Assembly (NCBI RefSeq): GCF_004016445.2
Contig: NZ_SADT02000001.1
Location: 1,779,630-1,843,629 of the forward strand
Length of the DNA stretch: 64,000 nucleotides
Direction of reading: 5' to 3'
Source: Mesorhizobium sp. M2E.F.Ca.ET.219.01.1.1
GTDB taxonomy: Bacteria; Pseudomonadota; Alphaproteobacteria; Rhizobiales; Rhizobiaceae
A program made the translations under genes and the position numbers. The notes under the pieces are model-generated. The model was not told the DNA's origin and did no database searches. It saw only the letters and a program-made list of their open reading frames with translations. Below are positions 35,506 to 45,352 of this stretch, in pieces (position 1 is the stretch's first letter; every line of letters begins with the position of its first letter).

Positions 35506-38500
35506 ATGAGCCTCATTCCTTCCATCGGCCTGCCCAAGGGCCGCGCCGGCCAGTTCATCGTCGACGGCGTCGCCGACGGCTACGAAGCCTTCGCCCTGGT
35601 CCAGACGGCGCAAGAGATCGCGCCCGACAAGCCGGTGCTGTTCGTCGCGCGCGACGGCCAGCGGCTGCCGGCGATCATCGAGGCGCTCGCCTTTGCCGCG
35701 CCTGGCCTGCCGGTGCTGGAACTGCCGGCATGGGATTGCCTGCCTTACGATCGCGTCTCACCTGGAGCGGATGCCGCGGCGCGGCGGCTCGACGCGCTTT
35801 CCGCCATGATCGCGCTGGCGAAGAAGCCGCATCGCGCCGTGATCCTCACTACCGCCAATGCGCTGTTGCAGCGTATCCCGCCGGCGGAGCTGATCGAAGC
35901 GCAGACCTTCCATGCCAGGCCCGGCAACCAGATCGACATGAACGCGCTGATTGCGCGGCTGGAGACTTCCGGCTTCGAGCGCGTGCCGACCGTGCGCGGA
36001 CTTGGCGAATTCGCGGTGCGCGGCGGCATTCTCGACCTGTTCGCGCCAGGCTGGAGCGAGGCGCTCAGGCTCGACTTCTTCGGCGACACGCTGGAATCGA
36101 TCCGCGTCTTCGACGTCGCCACCCAGCGCACCACCGGGCAGCGCAAGTCGATGTCGCTGCAGGCGATGAGCGAGGTGGCGCTGACGCCGGAGACGATCAG
36201 CCGCTTTCGCCGTTCCTATATCGAGGCTTTCGGCGCGCCCTCGCGCGACGACGCGCTCTATGCGGCGGTCAGCGAAGGCCGGCGCTTTGCCGGCATGGAG
36301 CACTGGCTGCCCTTCTTCTACGAGCGACTGGAGACGGTGTTCGACTATCTGCCGGATGCGCCTGTCGTGTTCGACCATCTGGCGCATGAGGCGCTGACCG
36401 AGCGCCACACGCTGATCCTCGACCATTACGAGGCGCGCCGGAAGCAGGCCGACAGCGCGCTGAAGGATGCCGTGCCCTACAAGCCGGTAGCGCCGGACCT
36501 GCTTTACCTGTCGCCTGAGAACCTCAAAGCCTCGCTCGGGCCGCGCGAGGACATCGACTTCACCGTGTTCGACGCGCCCGATGTCGGAGGCAAAAAGGTC
36601 TTCCATGCCGGCTCGCGGCAGGGCCGCAGCTTTGCGGAAGAGCGCGCCGACCCGAACATCAACGTCTTCGATGTCGTCGTGAAGCACATCGCCGATGAGC
36701 GCGCCGCGCGTCGCCGCGTCATCGTCGCCGGCTGGACGGAGGGCTCGCTCGACCGGCTCGGCCAGATCCTGGCTGAACATCATCTCGGCAGTCTGAAAAC
36801 GGTCGCGACGCTTGCCGAGGTCGAAAAGCTCGAGCCGGGGCAGGCGGGCCTTGCCGTTCTGCCGCTCGAATCCGGCTTCGAGACCGACGACATGGTGGTC
36901 GTCGCCGAGCAGGACATTCTCGGCGACAGGCTGATCCGGCGTTCCAAGCGTAAGAAGAAGGCTTCCGATTTCATCGCCGAGGCCTCGTCGCTGTCTTCCG
37001 GCGACATCGTCGTCCATGCCGACCATGGCATCGGCCGCTTCATCGGCCTGCGCACCATCGAGGCGGTCGGCGCGCCGCATGACTGTCTCGAAATCCACTA
37101 TGCCGGCGACGACCGCCTGTTCCTGCCGGTCGAAAACATTGAGCTTCTGTCGCGCTACGGCTCGGATTCGGCCGAGGCGACACTCGACAAGTTGGGTGGC
37201 GGCGCCTGGCAGGCGCGCAAGGCGCGGCTGAAGCGGCGCCTGCTCGACATGGCCGGGCAATTGATCCGCATCGCCGCTGAGCGGCAAATGCGCGCCGCAC
37301 CCGCCATGATCCCGGCGGAAGGGCTCTATGGCGAGTTCGCCGCGCGCTTTCCCTATGAGGAGACCGACGATCAGCAGACGGCGATCGATGCCGTCATGGA
37401 CGATCTCGGCGCCGGCAAGCCGATGGACCGGCTGGTCTGCGGTGACGTCGGCTTCGGCAAGACGGAGGTGGCGTTGCGCGCCGCGTTCATCGCGGCGATG
37501 GAAGGGTTCCAGGTCGCGGTCGTGGTGCCGACGACGCTTTTATCGCGCCAGCATTTCAAGACCTTCTCGCAGCGTTTTTCCGGCCTGCCGATCCGCATCG
37601 CGCAGGCATCGCGCCTAGTCGGTTCGAAGGAGCTGGCGGAAACCAAGAAAGGCATTGCCGAGGGCACGATCGACATCGTCGTAGGCACGCATGCGCTGCT
37701 CGGCAGCTCGATCTCATTCAAGAATCTCGGACTTCTGATCATCGACGAGGAGCAGCATTTCGGCGTCAAGCACAAGGAGCGGCTGAAGGAGCTCAAGAAC
37801 GACGTGCATGTGCTCACGCTGTCGGCGACGCCGATCCCACGCACGCTACAGCTGGCGCTGACCGGCGTGCGCGAGCTGTCGCTGATCGCCACGCCGCCGG
37901 TCGACCGCATGGCGGTGCGCACCTTCATCTCGCCCTTCGATCCGCTGGTCATCCGTGAGACGCTGCTGCGCGAGCGCTATCGCGGCGGTCATTCCTTCTA
38001 TGTCGTGCCGCGCATCAGCGACCTGGCCGAAATCCATGATTTCCTGAAGGAATCCGTGCCGGAGCTGAAGGTGGCGGTGGCGCATGGCCAGATGCCGCCG
38101 GGCGAGCTCGACGACATCATGAACGCCTTCTATGACGGGCAGTACGATGTGCTCCTGTCGACCACCATCGTCGAATCCGGCCTCGACATCCCGACCGCCA
38201 ACACGCTGATCATCCATCGCGCCGACATGTTCGGTCTGGCTCAGCTCTACCAGTTGCGCGGCCGCGTCGGCCGCTCGAAGGTGCGCGCCTATGCGCTGTT
38301 CACGCTGCCGGCCAACCGCAAGCTGACCGATACGGCCGAGCGCCGCCTGAAGGTGCTGCAGTCGCTCGACACGCTCGGCGCCGGCTTCCAACTCGCCAGC
38401 CACGACCTCGATATCCGCGGCGCCGGCAATCTTCTCGGCGAAGAGCAGTCGGGGCATATCAAGGAGGTCGGTTTCGAGCTTTACCAGCAGATGCTGGAGG

Positions 38501-39003
38501 AGGCGGTGGCCGAGGTGAAGGACACCGGTGAAGTTCAGGACGGTGGCTGGTCGCCGCAGATCGCGGTCGGCACCGCGGTGATGATCCCGGAAAGCTACGT
38601 GCCCGACCTGCAGCTCCGCATGGCGCTTTACCGGCGCCTCGGCGACCTCGAAACCACCGAGGAGATCGACGGTTTTGGGGCCGAACTGATCGACCGGTTC
38701 GGGCCGCTGCCGGAAGAAGTGACGCATCTGTTGAAAATCGTCTTCATCAAGGCGCTCTGCCGCAAGGCCAATGTCGAGAAGCTTGACGCCGGGCCGAAGG
38801 GCGTCGTCATCCACTTCCGCAAGCGCGAATTCCCCAATCCGGTGGGGCTGGTCAAGTTCATCGGCGAGCAGGGCTCGCTGGCCAAGATCAGGGCCGACCA
38901 CAGCGTCGTCTTCATGCGCGACTGGCCGAATGCGGAGAAGCGGCTGGCGGGGGCCGCAGTTGTTATGACTCAATTGGCGCGGCTGGTCGACAAGGCGGCC
39001 TGA
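35506..39003 (+). CDS. mfd: transcription-repair coupling factor Mfd
   Basis: A 1165-residue translocase that removes RNA polymerase stalled at DNA lesions and recruits UvrA. In order: a UvrB-like N-terminal region, the RNA polymerase-interacting CarD-like domain (SGDIVVHADHGIGRFIGL near 500), a RecG-like motor with Walker A GDVGFGKTEVALRAAF near 645 and IDEEQHFGV, then RGRVGRSKVRAYA, and the C-terminal TRCF domain. It starts seven bases after sdhE, so the two are probably co-transcribed. Confidence 0.97.
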   Translation: MSLIPSIGLPKGRAGQFIVDGVADGYEAFALVQTAQEIAPDKPVLFVARDGQRLPAIIEALAFAAPGLPVLELPAWDCLPYDRVSPGADAAARRLDALSAMIALAKKPHRAVILTTANALLQRIPPAELIEAQTFHARPGNQIDMNALIARLETSGFERVPTVRGLGEFAVRGGILDLFAPGWSEALRLDFFGDTLESIRVFDVATQRTTGQRKSMSLQAMSEVALTPETISRFRRSYIEAFGAPSRDDALYAAVSEGRRFAGMEHWLPFFYERLETVFDYLPDAPVVFDHLAHEALTERHTLILDHYEARRKQADSALKDAVPYKPVAPDLLYLSPENLKASLGPREDIDFTVFDAPDVGGKKVFHAGSRQGRSFAEERADPNINVFDVVVKHIADERAARRRVIVAGWTEGSLDRLGQILAEHHLGSLKTVATLAEVEKLEPGQAGLAVLPLESGFETDDMVVVAEQDILGDRLIRRSKRKKKASDFIAEASSLSSGDIVVHADHGIGRFIGLRTIEAVGAPHDCLEIHYAGDDRLFLPVENIELLSRYGSDSAEATLDKLGGGAWQARKARLKRRLLDMAGQLIRIAAERQMRAAPAMIPAEGLYGEFAARFPYEETDDQQTAIDAVMDDLGAGKPMDRLVCGDVGFGKTEVALRAAFIAAMEGFQVAVVVPTTLLSRQHFKTFSQRFSGLPIRIAQASRLVGSKELAETKKGIAEGTIDIVVGTHALLGSSISFKNLGLLIIDEEQHFGVKHKERLKELKNDVHVLTLSATPIPRTLQLALTGVRELSLIATPPVDRMAVRTFISPFDPLVIRETLLRERYRGGHSFYVVPRISDLAEIHDFLKESVPELKVAVAHGQMPPGELDDIMNAFYDGQYDVLLSTTIVESGLDIPTANTLIIHRADMFGLAQLYQLRGRVGRSKVRAYALFTLPANRKLTDTAERRLKVLQSLDTLGAGFQLASHDLDIRGAGNLLGEEQSGHIKEVGFELYQQMLEEAVAEVKDTGEVQDGGWSPQIAVGTAVMIPESYVPDLQLRMALYRRLGDLETTEEIDGFGAELIDRFGPLPEEVTHLLKIVFIKALCRKANVEKLDAGPKGVVIHFRKREFPNPVGLVKFIGEQGSLAKIRADHSVVFMRDWPNAEKRLAGAAVVMTQLARLVDKAA

Positions 39004-39139
39004 CGGCACCCGGACCATTCGCCACTGCTGAAAAACCCGGCTAGAATAGGCAATCGGCTTCGTGTAAGGAGCCGCGACCTCGTGTTGGGGCGCAAATAAC
39101 GGGCGAGGGTGCTCGTTGAGAAGAGTATTGGGTGCAGCG

Positions 39140-40513
39140 ATGACGAAATGGTCGCCGAATTCGTGGAGAGAAAAGCCGATCAAGCAGGTTCCGGCCTATC
39201 CGGACCTTGCCGCGCTGAAGGCGACGGAGGCCCAGCTCGCCACTTTCCCGCCGCTGGTTTTTGCCGGTGAAGCGCGCAAGCTGAAGAAGCAGCTGGCGGC
39301 GGTCGCCGCCGGCGAAGCCTTCCTGCTCCAGGGCGGCGACTGCGCCGAGAGCTTTGCCGAGCACGGCGCTGACAACATCCGCGACTTCTTCCGCGTCTTC
39401 CTGCAGATGTCGGTGGTGCTGACCTTCGCCGGCGCGCAGCCGGTGGTGAAGGTCGGCCGCGTCGCCGGCCAGTTCGCCAAACCGCGCTCCTCCGACAACG
39501 AGACCAAGGGCGGGGTGACATTGCCGAGCTACCGCGGCGACATCATCAACGGCATCGAGTTCGACGCCAGGTCGCGCATTCCCGATCCCGCCCGGCAGGA
39601 GATGGCCTACCGCCAGTCGGCCGCGACGCTCAACCTTCTGCGCGCCTTCGCGCAGGGCGGCTATGCCAGCCTGGAGAACGTGCATCGCTGGATGCTGGGC
39701 TTCGTCGCCGACAGTCCGCAAGGCGAGAAGTATGAATCGCTCGCCAATCGCATCACCGAGACGATGGAATTCATGCGCGCGGTGGGCATCACATCGGAAA
39801 CCAATTTCGCGCTGCGCGAGACGGATTTCTACACCAGCCACGAGGCACTGCTGCTCGGTTACGAAGAGGCGCTGACGCGGGTCGATTCCACCTCCGGTGA
39901 CTGGTACGCCACGTCGGGCCACATGATCTGGATCGGCGACCGCACCCGCCAGCCCGACCATGCCCATGTCGAATATTGCCGCGGCATCAAGAACCCACTT
40001 GGCCTTAAATGTGGACCTTCGCTGACGCCGGATGGTTTGCTGGAACTGATTGACCTGCTCAATCCCGAGAATGAGCCTGGCCGGCTGACGCTGATTGCGC
40101 GCTTCGGCTCCGACAAGGTGGCCGAACACCTGCCGAAGCTGGTGCGGGCGGTGAAGAAGGAGGGCCGCAGCGTCGTGTGGTCGTCCGATCCGATGCATGG
40201 CAACACCATCGAGGCGGCCGGCTACAAGACGCGGCCGTTCGACCGCATCCTCAAGGAAGTGCAGACCTTCTTCGAGGTGCATCGCGCCGAGGGCACGCAT
40301 CCGGGCGGCATCCATGTCGAGATGACCGGCAAGAACGTTACCGAGTGCACGGGCGGCGCCCGCGCCATCACGGCCGAAGACCTGCAGGACCGCTATCATA
40401 CCCATTGCGATCCGCGCCTTAACGCCGATCAGGCGATCGAGCTCGCCTTCCTGGTCTCGGACCTGCTCAAGAAGAGCCATCCGATCCAGCACAAGCAGGT
40501 CGCCAACGCCTGA
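39140..40513 (+). CDS. aroG: class II 3-deoxy-7-phosphoheptulonate (DAHP) synthase
   Basis: A 457-residue plant-type (AroA-II) enzyme for the first shikimate step, joining phosphoenolpyruvate and erythrose-4-phosphate. Diagnostic segments are [31 protein letters not shown] and the acidic C-terminal metal site ([15 protein letters not shown] ... DPRLN). The ATG at 39140 begins [18 protein letters not shown], the family's usual N terminus. A strong terminator follows the stop. The gene symbol follows common usage for rhizobial class II enzymes. Confidence 0.95.
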   Translation: MTKWSPNSWREKPIKQVPAYPDLAALKATEAQLATFPPLVFAGEARKLKKQLAAVAAGEAFLLQGGDCAESFAEHGADNIRDFFRVFLQMSVVLTFAGAQPVVKVGRVAGQFAKPRSSDNETKGGVTLPSYRGDIINGIEFDARSRIPDPARQEMAYRQSAATLNLLRAFAQGGYASLENVHRWMLGFVADSPQGEKYESLANRITETMEFMRAVGITSETNFALRETDFYTSHEALLLGYEEALTRVDSTSGDWYATSGHMIWIGDRTRQPDHAHVEYCRGIKNPLGLKCGPSLTPDGLLELIDLLNPENEPGRLTLIARFGSDKVAEHLPKLVRAVKKEGRSVVWSSDPMHGNTIEAAGYKTRPFDRILKEVQTFFEVHRAEGTHPGGIHVEMTGKNVTECTGGARAITAEDLQDRYHTHCDPRLNADQAIELAFLVSDLLKKSHPIQHKQVANA

Positions 40514-40539
40514 GCGGCGCGCGGCGCTTGATCATTGGA

Positions 40540-40564
40540 GGCGCCGGCAAAACCGGCGCCTTTT
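40540..40564 (+). terminator. Rho-independent terminator of aroG
   Basis: GGCGCCGG and CCGGCGCC form a perfect eight-base-pair stem around CAAAA, followed by TTTT, 26 bases after the aroG stop. Confidence 0.85.
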
Positions 40565-40595
40565 CAATTCGGGCGGGTGGATCAAGCTTGGCTGG

Positions 40596-42173
40596 TCATT
40601 CCGGGTCGGGCGGCCCGGGCGGGTCTCCCGGGAAACTGGCCCTGCCGGGTGGAATGACGGCAAAGTTGATCAACAGGGGCGGCGCCCTGAGCGACCAGTC
40701 GAAAGACACCGTCTTGACCGGCAGGCCGTCGATCCAGGCCATTTGCTGCGGACTGAGTTGCCAGCCCTTCGGCCACACCAGCAGCATTCCCTGATCCCGC
40801 AGGCGCTGGTCCGTGATCCACGGAGCGAGGCGCCTGTCGAGCATCGTGAAGATGGAAGGCTGGTCCGCGGCTTCCAGTCCGGCAAGTCTGGCCACGCCGT
40901 CTTCGCCGCCGACAATGCCCAACGGCCCGGGCACCGCCTCATGCCAGATCGCCTCGGCCGTCCGTGAAATCGATCGCGCCGGCCAGCACATCGGCTGCAG
41001 GCGACCGCGGACGTTGCAGCCGGTCCAGCGGGTGACGGCGTAGGCGCTCGATATGGCGACCACGCATAGCAGCGCCAGCACCGTCAGCCGGCGCAATTCC
41101 GCGGGTCCCAGTCGCTGGCCCAGAAGCGCGATCGCCAGGGCGCCCACGAGATTGTACATCGTCGCGCCCCAGGACTCGCCGGTGCCGGTAAACAGCGAGG
41201 CGACCATGATCAGGAGCGCCGGTCCCAGACCCATCCATGCCAGGTAGACAACCGCGCGCCGCTCGGGGGCGGGCTGGGCCTGTACGGGTTCTCGCGTGGG
41301 GTCGGCCTGCCGCCGCAGCAGGCCGGAAAGAGCAAGAACGACGGGAACAGCGGAAAGCCCGGCAAGCTGAACGCCGATATAGTAAAGCCGGGCGCGGTGG
41401 GCGAGAACCCACTCGTTGCGGTGCTCGGCGTAGGTCAGCGGCAGGAAATCGAGTCGGAAAAGCTCGACCGCCAGCGGTGCCGCGATGCCAAGGAAAACCG
41501 CAAGGCCAAGCCACGGCCATGGGGTGGCGAGCCGGCTCCGGGCACGGCTATCGTATAAGAGCCAGATGCCGCCGAAAGCCAGCAGCAAGGCCGTCGAGAA
41601 CTTGGCGTAGAGTCCCAGGCCGGAGACGACGCCGAGGGCGAGCCACCAGCCGGGCCGTCCGTCGCGCGCCGCGCGCCACAACAGCCATGAGATGCCGGCC
41701 CAGAAAGGCATCTGCGCATAGTCGTGGTTGAATTGCGGGGTCGGCCAGCCAAAGAAATAGATCGCGGGCATAAGCAACACCGCGGCGAGAGCGCGGATCG
41801 AACCCATGATGTCGCGTGCGAGAAGATAGACCAGGACGAAAGTCGTCGAGATCAGCAGTTGCGAAAGCATATATTGCGGCCAGCGGAACGAGCCGGTCAG
41901 GAGATGGCTGATCTCGAGCAGCCAACAGGGCAGCTGCGGGTGTTTGTATGTCAGCAGAACCCATTCGCGGCCCCACATGAACCCCTCGACGACGTCGTAT
42001 GGCGGCCCAACGTTGACGAGCGCCGGCATGACGGTCCAGCAAGCGATCTGGCTGAGGCACAAAAGCGCCAGCAATCGCCATGGATGCCGGACCAGGCCGT
42101 TCCAGATCGAGCGCGCATTGCCTTGCGCGGCTGCCGCCGGCCAAAGGTGAACGGATTCGCTGGTTCTCGACAT
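40596..42173 (-). CDS. GT39/ArnT-like glycosyltransferase family membrane protein
   Basis: A 525-residue polytopic protein with about eleven helices. The first periplasmic loop holds NVGPPYDVVEGFMWGREW and KHPQLPCWLLEI, the acidic and His-Pro pattern found in rhizobial RgtA-type and ArnT-type GT-C enzymes that use dodecaprenyl-phosphate sugars. A soluble domain with WPKGWQLSPQQMAWID follows the helices, and the tail is Pro-rich. It probably adds a sugar to a lipopolysaccharide core or lipid A; the exact substrate is open. It is convergent with aroG and divergent from the frameshifted membrane protein. Confidence 0.78.
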   Translation of the reverse strand: MSRTSESVHLWPAAAAQGNARSIWNGLVRHPWRLLALLCLSQIACWTVMPALVNVGPPYDVVEGFMWGREWVLLTYKHPQLPCWLLEISHLLTGSFRWPQYMLSQLLISTTFVLVYLLARDIMGSIRALAAVLLMPAIYFFGWPTPQFNHDYAQMPFWAGISWLLWRAARDGRPGWWLALGVVSGLGLYAKFSTALLLAFGGIWLLYDSRARSRLATPWPWLGLAVFLGIAAPLAVELFRLDFLPLTYAEHRNEWVLAHRARLYYIGVQLAGLSAVPVVLALSGLLRRQADPTREPVQAQPAPERRAVVYLAWMGLGPALLIMVASLFTGTGESWGATMYNLVGALAIALLGQRLGPAELRRLTVLALLCVVAISSAYAVTRWTGCNVRGRLQPMCWPARSISRTAEAIWHEAVPGPLGIVGGEDGVARLAGLEAADQPSIFTMLDRRLAPWITDQRLRDQGMLLVWPKGWQLSPQQMAWIDGLPVKTVSFDWSLRAPPLLINFAVIPPGRASFPGDPPGPPDPE

Positions 42174-42364
42174 GCGGGCCTAAAATCACACCGACGGATT
42201 TCTGAACAGTCCGATAGCAAAAGCTTACGAAAATGTATGCTGCTGCAACATTGTAAAACCAAGATTGCGATGGAACCCGTCGCGGCGCCTCGGGCAGAAC
42301 CGGCCAGTCCATCGTTGCCGGAACCGGCCTTCGGCGCCGCGATTCCAGCAATACAGGTTCCTCC

Positions 42365-43070
42365 ATGCGCCACCAGCATGCCGTCATCCATCATCGCGCG
42401 CTCGACTTCTGGTCGGCGCGCGCGGCGGTTCTCGTCATCATCTGTCTTCAGCTTCTGGTCATCAACAATTTGTCCTTCGGTTCGCGCTGGCTGGCTCCTA
42501 CCGTCGAGGCGGCGCTGCTGGTGCCTTTGTCGGTGGCGGCGGCCTGGACGCAGATGCGGACGCAGAAGGCAGTCGACCATGAGCATTGGTACGCGATCGG
42601 CCGATTGCGCCTCTATATACGCCGCACGGCATTGGTGATGACCGGCGTCATCAGCGTCATGAATTGCGGATCGCTGGTCTTCCTGGTGCGGGCACTGCTG
42701 GAAGGGCGTGCCGGCGCCGGCACGACGCTGCTCATCGATGCCCTCAACATCTGGGTCACCAATGTGATTGTCTTTGCGCTCTGGTTCTGGAGCACCGACC
42801 GCGGCGGTCCGCCGACCTGCGGGCTGGTCAAGCGGGCGCAGGCCGACTTCCTGTTCCCGCAAATGACGCTGCCCGATCGCGAGATACAGGGCTGGCTGCC
42901 GGGCTTCGTCCGACTACGTCTTCCTGGCCTTCACCAACGCCACTGCTTTCTCGCCGACCGACACCTTGCCACTTACGCAGCGCGCAAAGCTCCTGATGAT
43001 GGCCGAAGCGATGATCTCGCTGCTGACGATCGCGCTGGTGGCAGCGCGGGCGGTCAACATCCTGGCATAG
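42365..43070 (+). pseudogene. polytopic membrane protein gene with a single-base insertion
   Basis: The first 182 codons encode four or five hydrophobic helices (LVIICLQLLVINNL, AALLVPLSVAAAW, VSVMNCGSLVFLV-like segments). At the CC of 42910-42911 the frame changes. Dropping one C gives GFVDYVFLAFTNATAFSPTD followed by two more helices and a natural stop at 43070, a 234-residue protein. The uninterrupted frame instead runs as nonsense to 43333, antisense to the RES gene. The AFSPTDT segment and final AARAVNIL are typical of a rhizobial membrane-protein family of unknown function. The lesion is fresh, or it is a sequencing error. Confidence 0.72.
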
Positions 43071-43113
43071 CTATCTGCCGTCTCGTCCTGAATCTCGAGA
43101 GAGTTTTCCGAGC

Positions 43114-43896
43114 TCAGTGGCCGCGCTCCCAACGCATTCCGGCCAGTCGCGGATCGGCAAAGGCGGCGCGTGAGAATTCCAGCCTTTTGTCGGGGAATTC
43201 GCAGATCGCCTGCAGGCCGAAGGAGCCGATTCGTATGCGCCAGGTCTGCGGCTCCAGCGGTTTGGCCTTGGCAAAGCCCTTGCAGGTCAACAAGGCGATG
43301 TTGGCGCCCCTGGGATCGCGCACCGAGCGATAGCGGATCGCCTGGACGTCGGCTTCGCGCGCGATATCGGCGATCGCCTGGCAGGCGGTGTAATCGGTGG
43401 GCTGCGTCCAGGCCTTCTCGTCGCGATCGAGCGGCGGCCGCGTCAGGTCGATCGCGCGCCGGCATTTGATCGCGGCGGCGAAGGCGGTGTATTCCGCCGC
43501 GTCGTTCGGCCATGGCGTCGCCGGCGATTCGGCAAAGAACAGCAAGCGGTAGAAGGCCATCTCCGCCACCGCCGTCAGCACTGTCTCGGTCGCGTAGTAG
43601 ACGCCTTTGGTCTTGCCCGCGCGACGGAAGCGCGAGCCGTATGGATAGACGGAGCCGTAGCGGAAAGGCGTCGCCAGCAGATAGTGGAGGTGGCGGCATT
43701 CCAGCGGGATATGTGGCTTGGTGTCCTCGACGAGGTCCTCGAGCAGCGACTGCTCGTCGAGCGTGTCGACCAGCTTGAGGGTCGAAACGCGATGCTGCGC
43801 CTCGACCATGCGCCAGTATTTGCCTTCGAGCCTGACGGCTTCAGACGAGAGCGCGCCGGGAGTCCAGGTAGGCGATGACATCGACAAGTCCGGCAA
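43114..43896 (-). CDS. RES domain toxin
   Basis: A 260-residue protein with the RES domain: YWRMVEAQHRVSTLKLVD, a central FRYGSVYPYGSRFRR with the conserved Arg and Tyr, GVYYATETVLTAVAEMAFYR with the invariant Glu, and a later RYRSVRDPRGANIAL with the Ser that names the family. RES toxins of the ParT/MbcT type degrade or ADP-ribosylate using NAD. Its start overlaps the end of the antitoxin gene by about 56 bases (41 if the internal ATG at 43881 is used), a longer overlap than usual. Confidence 0.88.
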   Translation of the reverse strand: MPDLSMSSPTWTPGALSSEAVRLEGKYWRMVEAQHRVSTLKLVDTLDEQSLLEDLVEDTKPHIPLECRHLHYLLATPFRYGSVYPYGSRFRRAGKTKGVYYATETVLTAVAEMAFYRLLFFAESPATPWPNDAAEYTAFAAAIKCRRAIDLTRPPLDRDEKAWTQPTDYTACQAIADIAREADVQAIRYRSVRDPRGANIALLTCKGFAKAKPLEPQTWRIRIGSFGLQAICEFPDKRLEFSRAAFADPRLAGMRWERGH

Positions 43897-44218
43897 TGGT
43901 CAGGATTTTCTCGAGCGGCGTGCCGTCGAGCGTGACGTTGGGATTTCTCAGCCATGCCCGCGCAACAGTCTCGTCGCCGCCGACGATGGCGTCGAGCGAG
44001 CGGAACAGGCGGACGAACAGCACCGCCAGCTCGAACGGCTTGGTGCCGCGTTCGAGCAGGAACTCCTGCTTGCGCATGCGCGAGACCGTTGCCTCCGACA
44101 CGCCGATGACCAAAGCGAGCGTCCTGGCGGTGATGTCGAGCAGGTCGGCCGCGCGCAGCGTGGCCTTGGTGATGACGGCGTTTTCGGCCGCCGTCGCGGC
44201 CGCGACTGGACGTTGCAT
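43841..44218 (-). CDS. antitoxin Xre/MbcA/ParS with toxin-binding domain
   Basis: A 125-residue protein. The N-terminal helices include LDITARTLALVIGVSEATVSRMRK, a Cro-like helix-turn-helix. The C-terminal DUF2384 domain (AVLFVRLFRSLDAIVGGDETVARAWLRNPNVTLDG, residues about 65-100) binds the RES toxin. Residues PLEKI and the final IAYLDSRRALV fit the family. It precedes and overlaps the RES gene, and the promoter region upstream holds inverted repeats suited to autorepression. Confidence 0.9.
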   Translation of the reverse strand: MQRPVAAATAAENAVITKATLRAADLLDITARTLALVIGVSEATVSRMRKQEFLLERGTKPFELAVLFVRLFRSLDAIVGGDETVARAWLRNPNVTLDGTPLEKILTIAGLVDVIAYLDSRRALV

Positions 44219-44223
44219 AAGCG

Positions 44224-44278
44224 CACCCTTTCATTTCTGTGGAAAATATAGTCCACAAAAATTCTTATGGAAAGGGTG
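44224..44278. promoter_or_regulatory. operator region of the Xre/RES operon, nested inverted repeats
   Basis: TGTGGA (44238-44243) and TCCACA (44252-44257) form an inner palindrome with an eight-base AT-rich spacer that holds a TATATT -10-like hexamer on the minus strand. CACCCTTTC (44224-44232) and GAAAGGGTG (44270-44278) form a perfect outer nine-base inverted repeat. The inner repeat is likely the antitoxin's operator. The left outer arm, read on the minus strand as GAAAGGGTG, serves as ribosome site for the antitoxin ATG at 44218. Confidence 0.6.
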
Positions 44279-44281
44279 ATG

Positions 44282-45352
44282 TCAGTCTTTCTTGTAAAGC
44301 AGCCAGCCCTTGCCGGCTCGTCCGGCCGTGGCCGAGTGCCTTGTCACGCGGTTGCGGCCGCCGACCTTGGAGCGGTAAAGCGCCCGGTCCGCCTTGGTGT
44401 AGAGGTCCTCGGGGTTTTCCGCCTCCGAAGCCATGCAGATGCCCAGCGATACGGTAACGGTGCCGTAATTCATGCCGGTCTGGCTGCTGGTGAACGGGGT
44501 CCGCTCGATCAGCGCGCGGATCCGCTCGGCGATCTCGTATGTGGCGTCCTCGCTGGCGCCTTCAACAATGAGCGCGAACTCCTCGCCTCCGGTGCGCGCG
44601 ACAAACATGTCGGAACGGACACTCGACTGGAAGATCTCGGCGATGATCTGCAGGATCCTGTCGCCGACCGGATGGCCGTAACGATCGTTTATGTCCTTGA
44701 AATGATCGATATCGGCAAGGATCAAGGCGTTGAACAGGATGCCGCGGTTGCTGTTGTAGATCCGGGTGATCTCCTTGTCGAAGGCACGGCGGTTCCACAA
44801 CTGCGTCAGCGGGTCGGTGTCGGCAAGCCGCTTGTATTCCTCGAGCTTCGACTTGACGCTTTCAAGCTCGGCCGTCTTTTCGCTGAGCGTGCTGGCGATC
44901 TGGCGGCCATGGTCGATCGTCGAGCTGGTGGCGGCCGACATTGCGCTGGCGATCTTCTGCAGGAGTTCCTGCGAAAGCAGGCTGCGATTGCTCAGGCCAC
45001 TCGAGGTCTCGTCGAGGAGACGGCCGTATTTCTCGATATGCGAGCGCTCGCTGCGCAACAGCGCGGCGATGTCCTCGAGCTCCTTGGCGACCATCTCGCG
45101 GGCATGCTCGACAATGGCCGGTCCGTGATGCTGGGGGAAGAAGGCGCGCCCGATGCCGTCGAGGTCCTCCTGGGTCGGTCGGTTGCTCAACGAGACGACG
45201 GCAAGGCTGAGTTCGTGATTGCTGCCGCTGAGCGCCTCGTAGAAGATTTCATAGTTGCGGGGCAGGCCAAGCACGCCAAGCTGCCGCATCGTCGCCACGA
45301 CGGTGCTGGCGATGTCGGTATTCCTGTCGGTCGGAATGGCTGCCGGCTGCAT
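44282..45352 (-). CDS. diguanylate cyclase (GGDEF domain)
   Basis: A 356-residue cytoplasmic protein. About 170 helical residues, including a coiled-coil-like stretch (STLSEKTAELESVKSKLEEY), lead into a GGDEF domain with DPLTQLWNRRAF, ILADIDHFKDIND, the active loop RTGGEEFALI and ADRALYRSKVGGRNRV. All catalytic residues are present, so it should make cyclic di-GMP. At the inhibitory site the RxxD aspartate is replaced (RSDM), so product inhibition may be lost. There is no membrane helix or recognisable sensor domain. Confidence 0.92.
   Translation of the reverse strand: MQPAAIPTDRNTDIASTVVATMRQLGVLGLPRNYEIFYEALSGSNHELSLAVVSLSNRPTQEDLDGIGRAFFPQHHGPAIVEHAREMVAKELEDIAALLRSERSHIEKYGRLLDETSSGLSNRSLLSQELLQKIASAMSAATSSTIDHGRQIASTLSEKTAELESVKSKLEEYKRLADTDPLTQLWNRRAFDKEITRIYNSNRGILFNALILADIDHFKDINDRYGHPVGDRILQIIAEIFQSSVRSDMFVARTGGEEFALIVEGASEDATYEIAERIRALIERTPFTSSQTGMNYGTVTVSLGICMASEAENPEDLYTKADRALYRSKVGGRNRVTRHSATAGRAGKGWLLYKKD

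Noticed and set aside
35758..37287. 509-codon minus-strand frame opposite mfd; similar long frames at 37846-39183, 39041-40492 and 48502-50379
   Set aside because: All are antisense shadows of mfd, aroG and nadE, with Arg/Gly/His-rich non-globular products and no ribosome sites.
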